A stretch of 64,000 nt of DNA, taken from contig NZ_CP094975.1 in the NCBI RefSeq assembly GCF_023509015.1, forward strand, positions 1,495,501 to 1,559,500. The letters run 5' to 3'. Below are positions 1 to 8,604 of this stretch, piece after piece. The translations under genes and the position numbers were made by a program. This DNA comes from Pseudomonas abieticivorans. GTDB lineage: Bacteria; Pseudomonadota; Gammaproteobacteria; Pseudomonadales; Pseudomonadaceae. The first letter of the stretch is position 1; the number at the start of each line of letters is the position of its first letter. The notes under the pieces are model-generated. The model saw nothing but the letters and a program-made list of their open reading frames with translations, did not search any database and was not told the DNA's origin.

Positions 1-648
1 CACCAGCGGCATGCCATCGCGCATGATCGAACCGTCGCGGTTGTCGCCAAAACCGCGTTTCATCACCGTGTCCTGGGTGCTGCCCAAGGTATTGCCCTGG
101 GTCACGCCGCTGATGTTGGCCAGGGCATCGTCGAGGTTGCGCGGCGCCTGGTCCTTGAGCACCTGGGCCGGCACCACGTTGATCGCTTGCGGGATTTCCT
201 GGATCAATCCACGCGAGCGCATCACCGAACTGCTGGCCGGCGGCTGGTAGCCAGTGCTGTCGGACAGGGTCGAGACAATGCTGGTGGGCGCAATGCTCAG
301 CGCTGCGCGGGTGGGCACTGGTTGCAGGGTGATGGTATGCGCGTCGGTATGCCGAAAGGTAAAACCGGACTGCGCAAGCAACTGCTGCAACGCTTCTTCT
401 GCGCTGAACTGCCCCATGAGCGCAGGCGCCTGTAGGCGATAAGGCGCCTCTTCGGTGTAAATGACGCTGAGGCCGGTTACCCGGCTAAAGTCGTTCAGGG
501 CCTGGGGCAAGGGCTTGGCGGCAATGGCAAAACGATAAAGTGTGCTCTGCCGGGCCACCTGCTCAGCGCCGGTGGCACTCAACGGCAGCAGCCAGCATAG
601 CCCCAACCATAACGCCGATGCGCCGAACCAAACGTGTCTGTACTTCAT
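1..648 (-). CDS. TonB-dependent siderophore receptor with signalling domain (3' part missing)
   Basis: This is an outer-membrane ferric-siderophore receptor of the transducing type, of which only the first 216 codons lie in the window. An N-terminal signal peptide (residues 1-27, ending ...LSATGA) is followed by a secretin/TonB N-terminal (STN) signalling domain at about 33-95, with the typical IAAKPLPQALNDFSR opening. The plug domain begins near residue 135 and contains PQAINVV and the RGFGDNRDG stretch. The STN domain means it should signal to the FecR-type anti-sigma factor encoded just upstream (1741-764, same strand, 115 bp gap). ATG at 648 was chosen because it gives a clean signal peptide. 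The siderophore cannot be read from the sequence. Confidence 0.9.
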   Translation of the reverse strand, partial: MKYRHVWFGASALWLGLCWLLPLSATGAEQVARQSTLYRFAIAAKPLPQALNDFSRVTGLSVIYTEEAPYRLQAPALMGQFSAEEALQQLLAQSGFTFRHTDAHTITLQPVPTRAALSIAPTSIVSTLSDSTGYQPPASSSVMRSRGLIQEIPQAINVVPAQVLKDQAPRNLDDALANISGVTQGNTLGSTQDTVMKRGFGDNRDGSIMRDGMPLV

Positions 649-763
649 GAGTGGGTGACCTGTGAATAACATCGACTTTGATGCGAATGAATCGCACTTC
701 ACCCATTACACGGATCAGCTCGACAAAGACCTCACCGCCTGGCTCGATAAATCCGAAAAAAAC

Positions 764-1741
764 TCAGCGCAGCACGATCAGCCGCCCCAGCACATGGTCC
801 TGCTCGAAGCCCATGACCTTTTGCAGCGAGTCGAGCACGGCCTGCGGGTCGCTGCTGGGGAAGCTGCCGCTGACCTTGCGCGCCGCCAGTTGGTCGTTCA
901 GCAGCAGGATGCGCCCCGGGTAATGGCGCGCCAGGTCGGCGACAACCTCGGCCAGCGGCGCCTGGTAGTAACTGAGCCAGCCTTGGCGCCAGGCCAGTTG
1001 CGCGTCACTGTCCACCTGGCGCAGCGGCGCGGCCAACCCGTGGCTGTAGGCCAGTTGCTGGCCGGCCGTGAGCACGGTCTGCGGTTGCCCTGGGCTTGGC
1101 GTGACACCCACGCGCCCGGACAGCACCGTCACCTGCGCGCCCGCCGCTTGCCGGCGAACCTCGAACTGGGTACCCAGCACTTGTGCCTCACCGCCATTGG
1201 CGCTGACAACGAAAGGCTCGCCCGTGTGCGTGACATGGAAAAAGGCCGCACCGCGCCTCAGCTCCACATGGCGCTGGCCGTGATCGAAGTCCACGGCAAT
1301 GGCGCTGTCGGCGTCCAGGGTCACTTCGGAGTTGTCCGCCAGGGTCACCGTGCGTACATCGCCCCGGCTGACATAGTCGGCGCCCAGGTCCTGCAGCCAA
1401 TCGATCGGTCGCACACCTGCGCCCATGCCCACCATCAGCACCAGGCAGGCCGCCATGGCCAAGGCTGCGGCAAAGCGCGCCGGCCTGCGCCGCGGGCGGT
1501 CCATGGCCTGCAACAACGCTTGCAGGGCGGCATCGTCTTCCTCGGCCAGGCGCCGCGCGGGGGCCTCGCTCAACTCCCACAGCACCTGGGCCTGGGCGTA
1601 CGCCTGGGCATGGGCCGGGTCGGCCTGCAGCCAGTGGCTGAAGGTGGCCTGGTCGCCCGCGCTGGGCTTGTCGTGCAACAGGCTGAGCCAGGCCAGCGCC
1701 TGGCGCTCATGCTCTGCGCTGATATCACAATTGGGCTTCAT
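764..1741 (-). CDS. FecR-family anti-sigma factor
   Basis: This inner-membrane anti-sigma regulator (325 aa) relays receptor occupancy to the adjacent ECF sigma factor. The cytoplasmic N-terminal DUF4880-type helix region holds LAWLSLLHDKPSAGD and HWLQADPAHAQAY. One membrane segment lies near residues 90-108 (ALAMAACLVLMVGMGAG), and the periplasmic FecR domain follows (VTLADNSEVTLDADS, RRGAAFFHV), with a C-terminal DUF4974-like part (VSGSFPSSDPQAVL). ATG at 1741 overlaps the sigma-factor stop as ATGA, which fixes the start despite an open extension upstream. The receptor gene follows downstream. The sigma-antisigma-receptor order is the standard cell-surface signalling arrangement. Confidence 0.92.
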   Translation of the reverse strand: MKPNCDISAEHERQALAWLSLLHDKPSAGDQATFSHWLQADPAHAQAYAQAQVLWELSEAPARRLAEEDDAALQALLQAMDRPRRRPARFAAALAMAACLVLMVGMGAGVRPIDWLQDLGADYVSRGDVRTVTLADNSEVTLDADSAIAVDFDHGQRHVELRRGAAFFHVTHTGEPFVVSANGGEAQVLGTQFEVRRQAAGAQVTVLSGRVGVTPSPGQPQTVLTAGQQLAYSHGLAAPLRQVDSDAQLAWRQGWLSYYQAPLAEVVADLARHYPGRILLLNDQLAARKVSGSFPSSDPQAVLDSLQKVMGFEQDHVLGRLIVLR

Positions 1742-2302
1742 CGACCGGCTTTTCCTGGCGGCTCGTGCAAGCTCGCCTTGCACGCGTGGAGGGCGCGCAT
1801 CATATGTTTTTCCACGGCGCTTTGGGACAGATGCATGGCCCGGGCGATATCGGCGTAGGTACGCCCGTGCAGGCGGTTGAGCAAAAAGATCTGCCGGGTA
1901 CGTTCGGGCAACTGCCGCAGCGCGGCTTCGATATGGCGCAAATCGTTACCCGCCTCCAGGGCTGCCTTGCGGTTCAGGGCTCAGTTGCTCGGCGGCGTCC
2001 GGCTGCCAGGCTTCGGTGTTGCGCTCGCGGGCGCCTTCCCTGCGCAGGTGGTCGATGGCGATGTTGCTGGCCGAGCGCAGCAGGTAGGTGCTGAGCTCCT
2101 CGACCTGCACCAACGGCCGGCGCCAGAAGCGCAAGAACAGGTCCTGCACCAGGTCGGCCGCCGTGGCGCGGCAACCGACCCGGCGGTTGACCAGCGCCTC
2201 CATCTGGGCGCGCTGCGACAAGAACACCTTGAGGAAATGCGCACGTGCGCCGCCATTGTCCTCATCGCCGCCCGGTACCGGCTCATCGGTGATCAAACGC
2301 AT
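1738..2302 (-). pseudogene. FecI-type ECF sigma factor, interrupted by one extra base
   Basis: This iron-starvation ECF sigma factor is split over two frames. Codons from ATG 2302 carry region 2 (AADLVQDLFLRFWRR, YLLRSASNIAIDHLRR) and run to ...EQLSPEP before going out of frame to a stop at about 1946. Region 4 (LRQLPERTRQIFLLNRLHG, YADIARAMHLSQSAVEKH) continues in another frame to the stop at 1738. The span is 565 nt, one more than a multiple of three. Deleting one base of the GG at 1971-1972 gives SPERKAALEAGNDLRHIEAAL and a normal 187-residue protein. The start lies 2 nt after the DUF3325 stop and the end overlaps fecR, so translational coupling is expected. A sequencing error is at least as likely as a real mutation. 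Confidence 0.85.
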
Positions 2303-2304
2303 GC

Positions 2305-2631
2305 TCAAAACGACCCCAAGGCAGCCAGCGGCCCGAGCAGCAAACCGGTGCCCGCCAGGCCAAGGGCCAGGCGCGGCCGGTAAGGCAGCAACCACACCAG
2401 CAACACCGCGCTGCCCATCAGCGCGGCCACCCAGTGGACCAGGCCCATACCCCAGTCGATGTCACGCAACGCCGCCCACAGCGACACGGCCAGCAAGCCC
2501 CAGCCAGCGGCCTTGAGCAGGCGACGACGGGCCAGGGACGGCGTGTGCCCGAGCAACTCGGTGTGGTGGCGCTCCATCGACAGGCACAGGGCGGTGAACG
2601 CGGCGTAGCAGAGCAAGGCGGCCGCCAGCAT
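2305..2631 (-). CDS. DUF3325 small membrane protein of an iron-uptake operon
   Basis: This 108-residue inner-membrane protein has three to four hydrophobic segments (MLAAALLCYAAFTALCLS, WGLLAVSLWAAL, WVAALMGSAVLLVWLLP, LGLAGTGLLLGPLAAL). It belongs to the DUF3325 family, commonly found beside PepSY-TM and DUF3649 proteins in pseudomonad siderophore operons. The ATG at 2631 overlaps the PepSY gene's stop as TGATG, and the sigma factor begins 2 nt after this gene's stop. The biochemical role is unknown; helping the PepSY reductase at the membrane is an inference from its constant neighbourhood. Confidence 0.82.
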   Translation of the reverse strand: MLAAALLCYAAFTALCLSMERHHTELLGHTPSLARRRLLKAAGWGLLAVSLWAALRDIDWGMGLVHWVAALMGSAVLLVWLLPYRPRLALGLAGTGLLLGPLAALGSF

Positions 2632-4196
2632 CAGGACACCTCGCCTTCGACGATGACCGCCGTGCGCCGCGGCTTTTTCACAGGTGCCACGTTTACCCGT
2701 TGCAGTTTGCGCACGCTCCACAGCAAGAACAGGCCGCTGCCCAAGGCCGTGAGGTCGACCCCGGCCATGGCCCAGTCGCCGGCCGGAATCGAATGCTGCA
2801 ACCCCTGGCCGGTGGTCAGGGCATTGAGCACCGGCAGGCCGGCATAGAGCACCGCCGCGACGCTCAACTGCTCCACCCAGGCGCGACGCCCAGGGCGCAG
2901 CACGGCATGCCCGGCCGACAGCAGCCACACCAGGAAGAACACCTTGACCTCTAGCGCCGCCCGGTCTGGCAATGCCGTGGGCAACAGTCGGTTAGCCCAG
3001 AAAAACGCTACCACCGCCAGCAACAACCCGGCCATGCTGGCGATGTTGAGCACCGCCACCACGCGCAGGCCCAAGGGTTGCGCACCGGTCTTGGCGTGCT
3101 TGAGTTGGCGCTTGCCCAACCACATCACCAGGCCCGTACCGATCATCAGCGTGCCGCCAATGCCACAGAAAAAGTACACCCAGCGCAACACCGGCCCGGC
3201 GAAATTGCCCATGTGCAGCCCATAAAAACTGCCTGCCACCGCGACCGGTAACGAATCGGCCACGCGGCCCTTGAGCAGCGCCCCGCTGACACCGTCGAAC
3301 AACAGGCCATTGCCGGCGCTATGCACGATGCGGTCGCCGGCCAACTGCGACACCGAGACCCGCGCGTTGGCGTCGCCCGGATGCTGAACATCGACAACCC
3401 CGACATGCCCGCCCGGCCACTGCTCCAGGGCCTTGTCATAAAAAACGCTCAAGGGTTGCAAGGGCGCCACCGTGCCTGCCGCCTTCACATCATTGAACGC
3501 GCTGGGGAACACGTCCTTGTAAAACGCGTTCAGGTCATTGTCATACGTGGTGAGGATGCTCGCCGGCATCACCATGGTCATGAAAATCACCAGGCTGGAA
3601 TAGCTGATCATCGCGAAGAACGGCAACAGCAGCACGCCAATCGCGTTGTGCCCGTCCAGCCACGAGCGCTGGCCTTTGCCTGGGCGGAAGGTGAAGAAGT
3701 CCTTGAAGATTTTCTTGTGGGTGATGATCCCGCTGACCAGGGTTACCAGCATCACGAAGGCCGACAAAGTGGCCAGCCAGCGCCCCCACGGGTAACCCAT
3801 TTGCAGCTCGTAGTGGAAGCGATAAAAGAACTCGCCGCCGCGACTGTCACGGGTGTGCAACTCGGTGCCTTCACGTGGGTCGACCAGTTTGTCGACAAAA
3901 CCGCGCTTGCCCTCCTGCTGCCACATCACCGACAGGGCGGCGTTGCGGGCATCCGGCAGGCTGATGTACCAACGCGAAGCGTCTGCGGCGTTGGCCTGCA
4001 GGTACGCCTGCGCACTGTTCAGGGCCGTGCGCGCGTCCACCACCTGGGCCGGCGCTTCGGGGTGGCTCCAGCGGTTGATCTCATCTTTGAAGTAGGAGAG
4101 CGTGCCGGTCAAAAAGATCGCGAACAAAATCCAGCCGAACACCAGCCCGGCCCAGGTATGCAGCCAGGCCATGGCTTGCCTGAAACCTTCTTTCAT
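2631..4196 (-). CDS. PepSY-associated TM protein, probable siderophore/iron reductase
   Basis: This 521-residue inner-membrane protein is of the PepSY-TM family. It opens with MKEGFRQAMAWLHTWAGL and a membrane helix (VFGWILFAIFLTGTLSYF), then a periplasmic section, helices near residues 195-215 (LATLSAFVMLVTLVSGIITH) and 240-265, a second periplasmic domain, and a C-terminal helix bundle. Family members such as P. aeruginosa FoxB and FpvG are linked to reduction and release of iron from ferric siderophores, so that role is likely here. ATG at 4196 overlaps the DUF3649 stop (ATGA). The frame stays open far upstream over the DUF3649 gene, but that extension is not supported. Confidence 0.87.
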   Translation of the reverse strand: MKEGFRQAMAWLHTWAGLVFGWILFAIFLTGTLSYFKDEINRWSHPEAPAQVVDARTALNSAQAYLQANAADASRWYISLPDARNAALSVMWQQEGKRGFVDKLVDPREGTELHTRDSRGGEFFYRFHYELQMGYPWGRWLATLSAFVMLVTLVSGIITHKKIFKDFFTFRPGKGQRSWLDGHNAIGVLLLPFFAMISYSSLVIFMTMVMPASILTTYDNDLNAFYKDVFPSAFNDVKAAGTVAPLQPLSVFYDKALEQWPGGHVGVVDVQHPGDANARVSVSQLAGDRIVHSAGNGLLFDGVSGALLKGRVADSLPVAVAGSFYGLHMGNFAGPVLRWVYFFCGIGGTLMIGTGLVMWLGKRQLKHAKTGAQPLGLRVVAVLNIASMAGLLLAVVAFFWANRLLPTALPDRAALEVKVFFLVWLLSAGHAVLRPGRRAWVEQLSVAAVLYAGLPVLNALTTGQGLQHSIPAGDWAMAGVDLTALGSGLFLLWSVRKLQRVNVAPVKKPRRTAVIVEGEVS

Positions 4197-4498
4197 CCTT
4201 GATGCATCCAGTACAAGCCGCCATCGGCCAGCGCCAGCAAGGCAATTGGCAGCAACAGGCCAAGCCAGGCGCGCCAGGCGCTGTGGCAGGCAAAGCACCA
4301 GAGTACCGCCACCAGGTACACCAGAAACGACAGCATCATCGCGGTGACCACGGCATCGGCGCGGCTGCCTGGCATCAGCCAGGCCACGCAAACGCTGGCC
4401 AGCGAGGCCAACACATAGCCACCCAGCGCCGCTGCGACAACGCGCGAGGCGACGGCCAACCGATAGGATGCGGGTACCCCGCTGACAGCGCTTTTCAT
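4193..4498 (-). CDS. DUF3649 membrane protein, first gene of the leftward iron operon
   Basis: This 101-residue protein has about three membrane spans (VVAAALGGYVLASLASVCVAW, AVVTAMMLSFLVYLVAVLWC, WLGLLLPIALLALADGGLYW). It matches the DUF3649 family that accompanies PepSY and DUF3325 proteins in Pseudomonas iron operons. ATG at 4498 is preferred to an in-frame TTG two codons earlier. A Fur-box-like sequence sits about 40 bp upstream, so it should head an iron-repressed operon running through PepSY, DUF3325, sigma factor, FecR and receptor. Its function is unknown. Confidence 0.82.
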   Translation of the reverse strand: MKSAVSGVPASYRLAVASRVVAAALGGYVLASLASVCVAWLMPGSRADAVVTAMMLSFLVYLVAVLWCFACHSAWRAWLGLLLPIALLALADGGLYWMHQG

Positions 4499-4539
4499 AG
4501 ACAACCTTGAGTGCCTGAAAGGACAGGCCGAAGACCGCC

Positions 4540-4562
4540 AATATTAATGATAAATATTCTCA
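4540..4562. promoter_or_regulatory. Fur box before the leftward DUF3649-PepSY operon
   Basis: The AT-rich stretch aatattaatgataaatatt closely resembles the Fur consensus built from NATNAT hexamers, in an otherwise GC-rich region. It lies 42-64 bp upstream of the DUF3649 start and about 130 bp from the fecI start on the other strand, so Fur bound here could repress both directions under iron-replete conditions. This is pattern recognition and was not scored. Confidence 0.65.
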
Positions 4563-4639
4563 TACGCAAAGGTGCTTTTCGTCGCGCGCCTCCGTTGGTC
4601 CACATCTGGTGATTGCCGAGGCGGCTTGTACGCCCCTAC

Positions 4640-4662
4640 AATGCGAACAATTCTTATTCTTT
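4640..4662. promoter_or_regulatory. Fur-box-like site before fecI
   Basis: The sequence atgcgaacaattcttattc resembles the tgcgaataattctcatt-type Fur sites that typically precede pseudomonad fecI genes. It ends about 28 bp before the GTG chosen for fecI. Because a promoter is expected here, the in-frame TTG at 4613, upstream of this box, is not a credible start. Confidence 0.55.
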
Positions 4663-4690
4663 AGCGCGTGTTCAGCGCCGGAGTTCTGCG

Positions 4691-5194
4691 GTGCACCGTG
4701 CCAACGCCCCTGCCTCGTCTGCCGTCGAGGGCCTTTATCTCGACCATCAAACCTGGCTGACCGGCTGGCTGCGCCGGCGCCTGGGCTGCCCGCACAGCGC
4801 TGCGGACCTTGCCCAAGACACTTTCGTACGCCTGCTGGCCAACCGCGAAACACCACCGCTTAACGAGCCTCGGGCGTTCTTGACCACGGTGGCCAAGCGC
4901 GTGTTGTTCAACCACTATCGCCGCCAGGATATCGAGCGCGCCTACTACCAGGCGTTGCAGCAGTTACCCGAAGAACTGGCGCCGTCGGAAGAACACCGCG
5001 CCATCATCCTGGAAACCCTGATGGAGCTGGATCGCCTGCTGGACGGGTTGCCCGGCCAGGTCAAGCGGGCCTTCCTGATGGCCCAGGTCGACGGGCTGAC
5101 CTACAACGAAATCGCCAGCCAACTGGGCATTTCCCTGGCCACGGTCAAGCGCCACCTGCACAAGGCAGCCATGCGCTGTTACTTCGCACGATGA
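4691..5194 (+). CDS. fecI: FecI-like ECF sigma factor
   Basis: This iron-starvation sigma factor (167 aa) would direct RNA polymerase to the fecA promoter when the receptor is occupied. Region 2 is seen as LYLDHQTWLTGWLRRRLG and ADLAQDTFVRLL, and region 4 as LDGLPGQVKRAFLMAQVDG with the recognition helix GISLATVKRHLHKA. GTG at 4691 was chosen because it has a GGAG-like ribosome site 8 nt upstream, starts directly before the conserved VEGLYLDHQ, and lies after the Fur-like site. The end overlaps fecR as ATGA. This is an intact counterpart of the frameshifted sigma gene at 1738-2302. Confidence 0.9.
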   Translation: MHRANAPASSAVEGLYLDHQTWLTGWLRRRLGCPHSAADLAQDTFVRLLANRETPPLNEPRAFLTTVAKRVLFNHYRRQDIERAYYQALQQLPEELAPSEEHRAIILETLMELDRLLDGLPGQVKRAFLMAQVDGLTYNEIASQLGISLATVKRHLHKAAMRCYFAR

Positions 5195-6144
5195 ACGCTG
5201 CACAAAATATCCCGGGGCACATCGCCGAGCAGGCGGTGCATTGGCTGATCGAGCGCCAGGAAGGCCCGCTGCCCGCCGCTCGCGAATTGGCCTGGCGCCA
5301 GTGGTTGGCGGCGCACCCCGAGCACCTGCGCGCCTGGGAGCATATCCAGGCGGTGAACCAACGTTTGCGTGGCGTGGCTTCGCCCCTGGCCCACGCCGCG
5401 CTGAATGCGCCGCAAAACGCCAGCCGCCGGCGGGCCTTGAAGCTGGCCCTGTTGCTGGGGGTGGGTGGCGCCGGTGGGTTTGCCTTGCGCCAGCAAGACC
5501 TGCTGCCGCCGCTGCTGGCCGATTACCGCAGCCCGTTAGGCCAGCGCCGCTCGCAAGCGTTGAGCGATGGCAGCCAATTGCAGCTCAACACGGCCAGCGC
5601 CGTGGACGTGAGTTTCACAGCCAGCCAACGGCGGGTGCGTTTGCTTGAGGGCGAAATGCTCCTGGCCAGCGCCGCCGACCCACGCCCCCTGAGCGTAACC
5701 ACCGCACAGGGCACGCTTGCGGCCCAGGCCGCGCGTTTCAACGTGCGCCAACTGGCCGGGCGTACGCGGTTGGCGGTGTTCAGCGGGCAGGTAGAACTGA
5801 ACCCCATTGGCCTGCACGGCTACCCATTGATCGTCGAAAGCGGCCGCCAGGTGGAGTTCAACCAGACGGGCTGGCAAGCCAGCCGCCCCCTGGATGCCAA
5901 CAGCGGCGCCTGGGTGGACGGCATGCTGGTGGCAGCCCACATGCGCCTGGGGGATTTTCTCGAAGAGCTGGGCCGCTACCGTCGCGGGCAACTGCATTGC
6001 GCGGCCAGCGTGGCCAACCTGCAGATTTCCGGCAGCTACCCGCTGGGCGACACCGAACGCATCCTCGACCTGCTGGCAGTGGCACTGCCGGTGAAAGTGC
6101 GGCGCTTTACCCGCTACTGGGTAAACGTCGAAGCCGCCAGCTGA
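5191..6144 (+). CDS. fecR: FecR anti-sigma factor
   Basis: This 317-residue inner-membrane regulator is paired with FecI and FecA. The N-terminal cytoplasmic region has the family pattern VHWLIERQEGPLPAARELAW followed by WLAAHPEHLRAWEHI. A short hydrophobic stretch near residue 88-100 (LLLGVGGAGGFAL) is the membrane segment. The FecR domain follows with RRSQALSDGSQLQLNTASAVDV and RLLEGEMLL, and the C-terminal part ends in ISGSYPLGDTERILDLL. It overlaps fecI by 4 bp, and fecA begins 88 bp downstream. Confidence 0.92.
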   Translation: MNAAQNIPGHIAEQAVHWLIERQEGPLPAARELAWRQWLAAHPEHLRAWEHIQAVNQRLRGVASPLAHAALNAPQNASRRRALKLALLLGVGGAGGFALRQQDLLPPLLADYRSPLGQRRSQALSDGSQLQLNTASAVDVSFTASQRRVRLLEGEMLLASAADPRPLSVTTAQGTLAAQAARFNVRQLAGRTRLAVFSGQVELNPIGLHGYPLIVESGRQVEFNQTGWQASRPLDANSGAWVDGMLVAAHMRLGDFLEELGRYRRGQLHCAASVANLQISGSYPLGDTERILDLLAVALPVKVRRFTRYWVNVEAAS

Positions 6145-6232
6145 ATTATTTTCATTCGCAGTGAGCCGTTTTCCGCGTCTCGCGTGACAGAGAGGGTAAT
6201 CACCCTTAACGCCTCTCTGAAGGACGCTTTGC

Positions 6233-8587
6233 ATGTCATCCCACCCCACCCCGCTTGCCCGCTCGTTGCGCCACCTGCTGCTCGGTGCCAGCCTCAGTTT
6301 CGCCAGCGTGCCACAGGTATTGGCGGCCGAGCCCCAGGCGCGCAGCTATCACATCCCGGCGGCCTCGTTGGAGGCGGCGCTGAACCAGTTTGGCCGCGAA
6401 GCCGGCGTGCTGATTTCCTTTGGCTCACAGGTGGCCCAAGGCGTGCAGAGCCATGGCCTGAATGGCAGCTATACGGCTGACCAGGGCCTGGCGGCCTTGC
6501 TGGAAGGCACCGGCCTGCAAGCGCGGGCCGAGGGCGAAAATGCCTACAGCCTGCAACCGATCAGTGCGATACCCCATAACGTGCCTGCGCCGTTGGAGCT
6601 GGGGGCGTCGGCGGTGGTCGGCGACTGGTTGGGCTCGGCCGAGCAAACCAACGTATTCGAGCATGCCGGCGCCCGTGACGTGGTCCGCCGCGAAGAATTC
6701 GAGCGCACTGGCGCCACCACCGCCCGGGAAGTGCTCAACCGAATCCCTGGCGTCAATGCCCCGGACAACAACGGCACCGGCAGCCATGACATGGCGCTGA
6801 ACTTCGGCATCCGCGGCCTCAACCCGCGCCTGGCCACCCGCTCCACCGTGCTGATGGACGGCATCCCGGTGCCTTTCGCGCCTTACGGCCAGCCACAGCT
6901 TTCGTTCGCCCCCATCAGCATGGGCAACATGGACGCGGTCGACGTGGTGCGCGGCGGCGGCGCGGTGCGCTATGGCCCGCAGAACGTCGGCGGCATCGTC
7001 AACTTCGTCACCCGCGCCATCCCCGATGCCCCCACGGTGAAAGGTGGTTTGCAGACCCAGACCAGCCCATCGTCCAGCCAGGACGGGTTCAAGACCACCG
7101 GCAACCTGCTCGCCGGTGGCACCGCCGACAATGGCCTGGGCGGCGCACTGCTGTACTCCGGCACCCGCGGCGGCGACTGGCGCGAGCACAGCGACACGCA
7201 AATCGATGACCTGATCCTCAAGGGTAAATACCAGATCGACGCGGCCAACAGCCTGAACGCCGAAGCGCAGTACTACGAAGGCCAGGCCGACATGCCCGGT
7301 GGCTTGAGCGCCGCCGACTACAAGGCCGACCCCTACCAGTCCACGCGCAAGAACGACAAGTTCTGGGGCCGCCGCACTATGGTCAACGTCGGCTACCGCT
7401 ACCAGGAAGACGCCCGCGAATTCACCGTCAACAGCTTCTTCACCAAAACCCTGCGCAGCGGTTACCTCGACCAGGGCACCTTCCTTTCGCTGTCGCCTCG
7501 CGAGTATTGGGTACGCGGCCTGGAAACCCGTTTCTCCCAGGGCTTTGCCCTGGGCGACAGTTGGCATGAAGTGGGCGTGGGCTACCGCTACATCAACGAG
7601 GCTGGCCATGAGCTGCGCTACCGCACCCCGATCACCTCCAACGCCCTGCCCACCACCGACAGCCGCAACGACCGCGACACACGGGGTGGCACCGAGGCCA
7701 ATGCGTTTTTCGTCGACGACCGCATCGACATCGGCAAGTGGACCTTCACCCCGGGCATCCGCTACGAGATGATCAAGTCCGAGCAGGCCAACAACCTCAC
7801 CCAAGTTGACTACAAGGGTGACTACAACACCGCCTTGCCAGCGTTGAATGTGATGTACCACGTGACCGAAAGCTGGAACCTGTATGCCAACACCGAAGGT
7901 TCGTTCGGCAGCGTGCAGTACAGCCAGATGCCTAATCGGGTGGCCGACGGCGAAGTCAAACCTGAAAAAGCCCGCACATGGGAGCTGGGCACGCGTTACG
8001 ACAATGGCAACCTGCGCGCGGAGATCGGCGCGTTTCTGATCAACTTCAACAACCAATATGACAGCAACCAAACCAACGACACGGTCATCGCCCGTGGCAA
8101 GACCCGCCACCAGGGTATCGAGGCCAGCGTCAACTACGCCCTGGATGATGTAAGCCCCGTACTCAGTGGTTTCGACGTGTACGCCACCTACGCCTTTGTC
8201 GACGCCACCATCCGCGAACGCGGCGACAACCAGGGCAACCGCGTACCGTTTTCCTCGCGCCACAAGGGCACCTTGGGCATCGGCTACACCGAGGGCCCGT
8301 GGAAACTCAACCTGGATAGCAGCTACCAGAGCGACCAGTTTGCCGACAACGCCAACACCCGCGCCGAGAGCGCAGATGGCAGCACCGGCAAGATCCCTGG
8401 CTACGTGTTGTTCAGCACCCGCGCCGGTTATGACTTTGGCCCGCAGTTGTCAAATCTGAACGTGGCAGTGGGCATGAAAAATATTTTCAACCACGAATAT
8501 TTCACCCGTTCCTTCGATGACAACAACAAAGGCAAGTACGTCGGCGAGCCCCGCACCGTCTACGTGCAAACCTCGATCGCGTTCTAA
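6233..8587 (+). CDS. fecA: FecA-type TonB-dependent ferric citrate receptor
   Basis: This is an outer-membrane transducer, 784 aa. The signal peptide ends near residue 32 (VPQVLAA). An STN signalling domain covers about 38-105 (YHIPAASLEAALNQFGREAG), the plug starts near residue 140 (VVRREEFERTGATTAREVL), and the barrel runs to the terminal aromatic signature TSIAF. Plug motifs such as LMDGIPVPFAPYGQPQ and RYGPQNVGGIVNFVTR match FecA, hence ferric dicitrate as the proposed ligand, although the ligand is an inference from family resemblance. An intrinsic terminator follows. The complete fecI-fecR-fecA order supports autoregulated signalling. Confidence 0.85.
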   Translation: MSSHPTPLARSLRHLLLGASLSFASVPQVLAAEPQARSYHIPAASLEAALNQFGREAGVLISFGSQVAQGVQSHGLNGSYTADQGLAALLEGTGLQARAEGENAYSLQPISAIPHNVPAPLELGASAVVGDWLGSAEQTNVFEHAGARDVVRREEFERTGATTAREVLNRIPGVNAPDNNGTGSHDMALNFGIRGLNPRLATRSTVLMDGIPVPFAPYGQPQLSFAPISMGNMDAVDVVRGGGAVRYGPQNVGGIVNFVTRAIPDAPTVKGGLQTQTSPSSSQDGFKTTGNLLAGGTADNGLGGALLYSGTRGGDWREHSDTQIDDLILKGKYQIDAANSLNAEAQYYEGQADMPGGLSAADYKADPYQSTRKNDKFWGRRTMVNVGYRYQEDAREFTVNSFFTKTLRSGYLDQGTFLSLSPREYWVRGLETRFSQGFALGDSWHEVGVGYRYINEAGHELRYRTPITSNALPTTDSRNDRDTRGGTEANAFFVDDRIDIGKWTFTPGIRYEMIKSEQANNLTQVDYKGDYNTALPALNVMYHVTESWNLYANTEGSFGSVQYSQMPNRVADGEVKPEKARTWELGTRYDNGNLRAEIGAFLINFNNQYDSNQTNDTVIARGKTRHQGIEASVNYALDDVSPVLSGFDVYATYAFVDATIRERGDNQGNRVPFSSRHKGTLGIGYTEGPWKLNLDSSYQSDQFADNANTRAESADGSTGKIPGYVLFSTRAGYDFGPQLSNLNVAVGMKNIFNHEYFTRSFDDNNKGKYVGEPRTVYVQTSIAF

Positions 8588-8604
8588 AACACGATAAAAA
8601 AAAC

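Noticed and set aside
662..1858. 398-codon plus-strand open frame over fecR
   Set aside because: Antisense to an obvious FecR gene; composition is typical of a shadow frame.
1738..2395. Programmed frameshift as an explanation for the split sigma factor
   Set aside because: No slippery heptamer or downstream structure stands out, and two other unrelated genes in the window have the same kind of one-base insertion.
4613..4690. Earlier TTG start for fecI
   Set aside because: It lies upstream of the Fur-like site and would code through the promoter; the GTG at 4691 has a ribosome site and matches the family start.
6142..6160. Fur box before fecA (gaattattttcattcgca)
   Set aside because: It only loosely resembles a Fur site and lies where a FecI-dependent promoter is expected; I could not decide between them.
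6425..8263. Long open frame (612 codons) on the minus strand opposite fecA
   Set aside because: It is antisense to a complete TonB receptor with clear motifs, has no family character, and reflects high-GC third-position bias.
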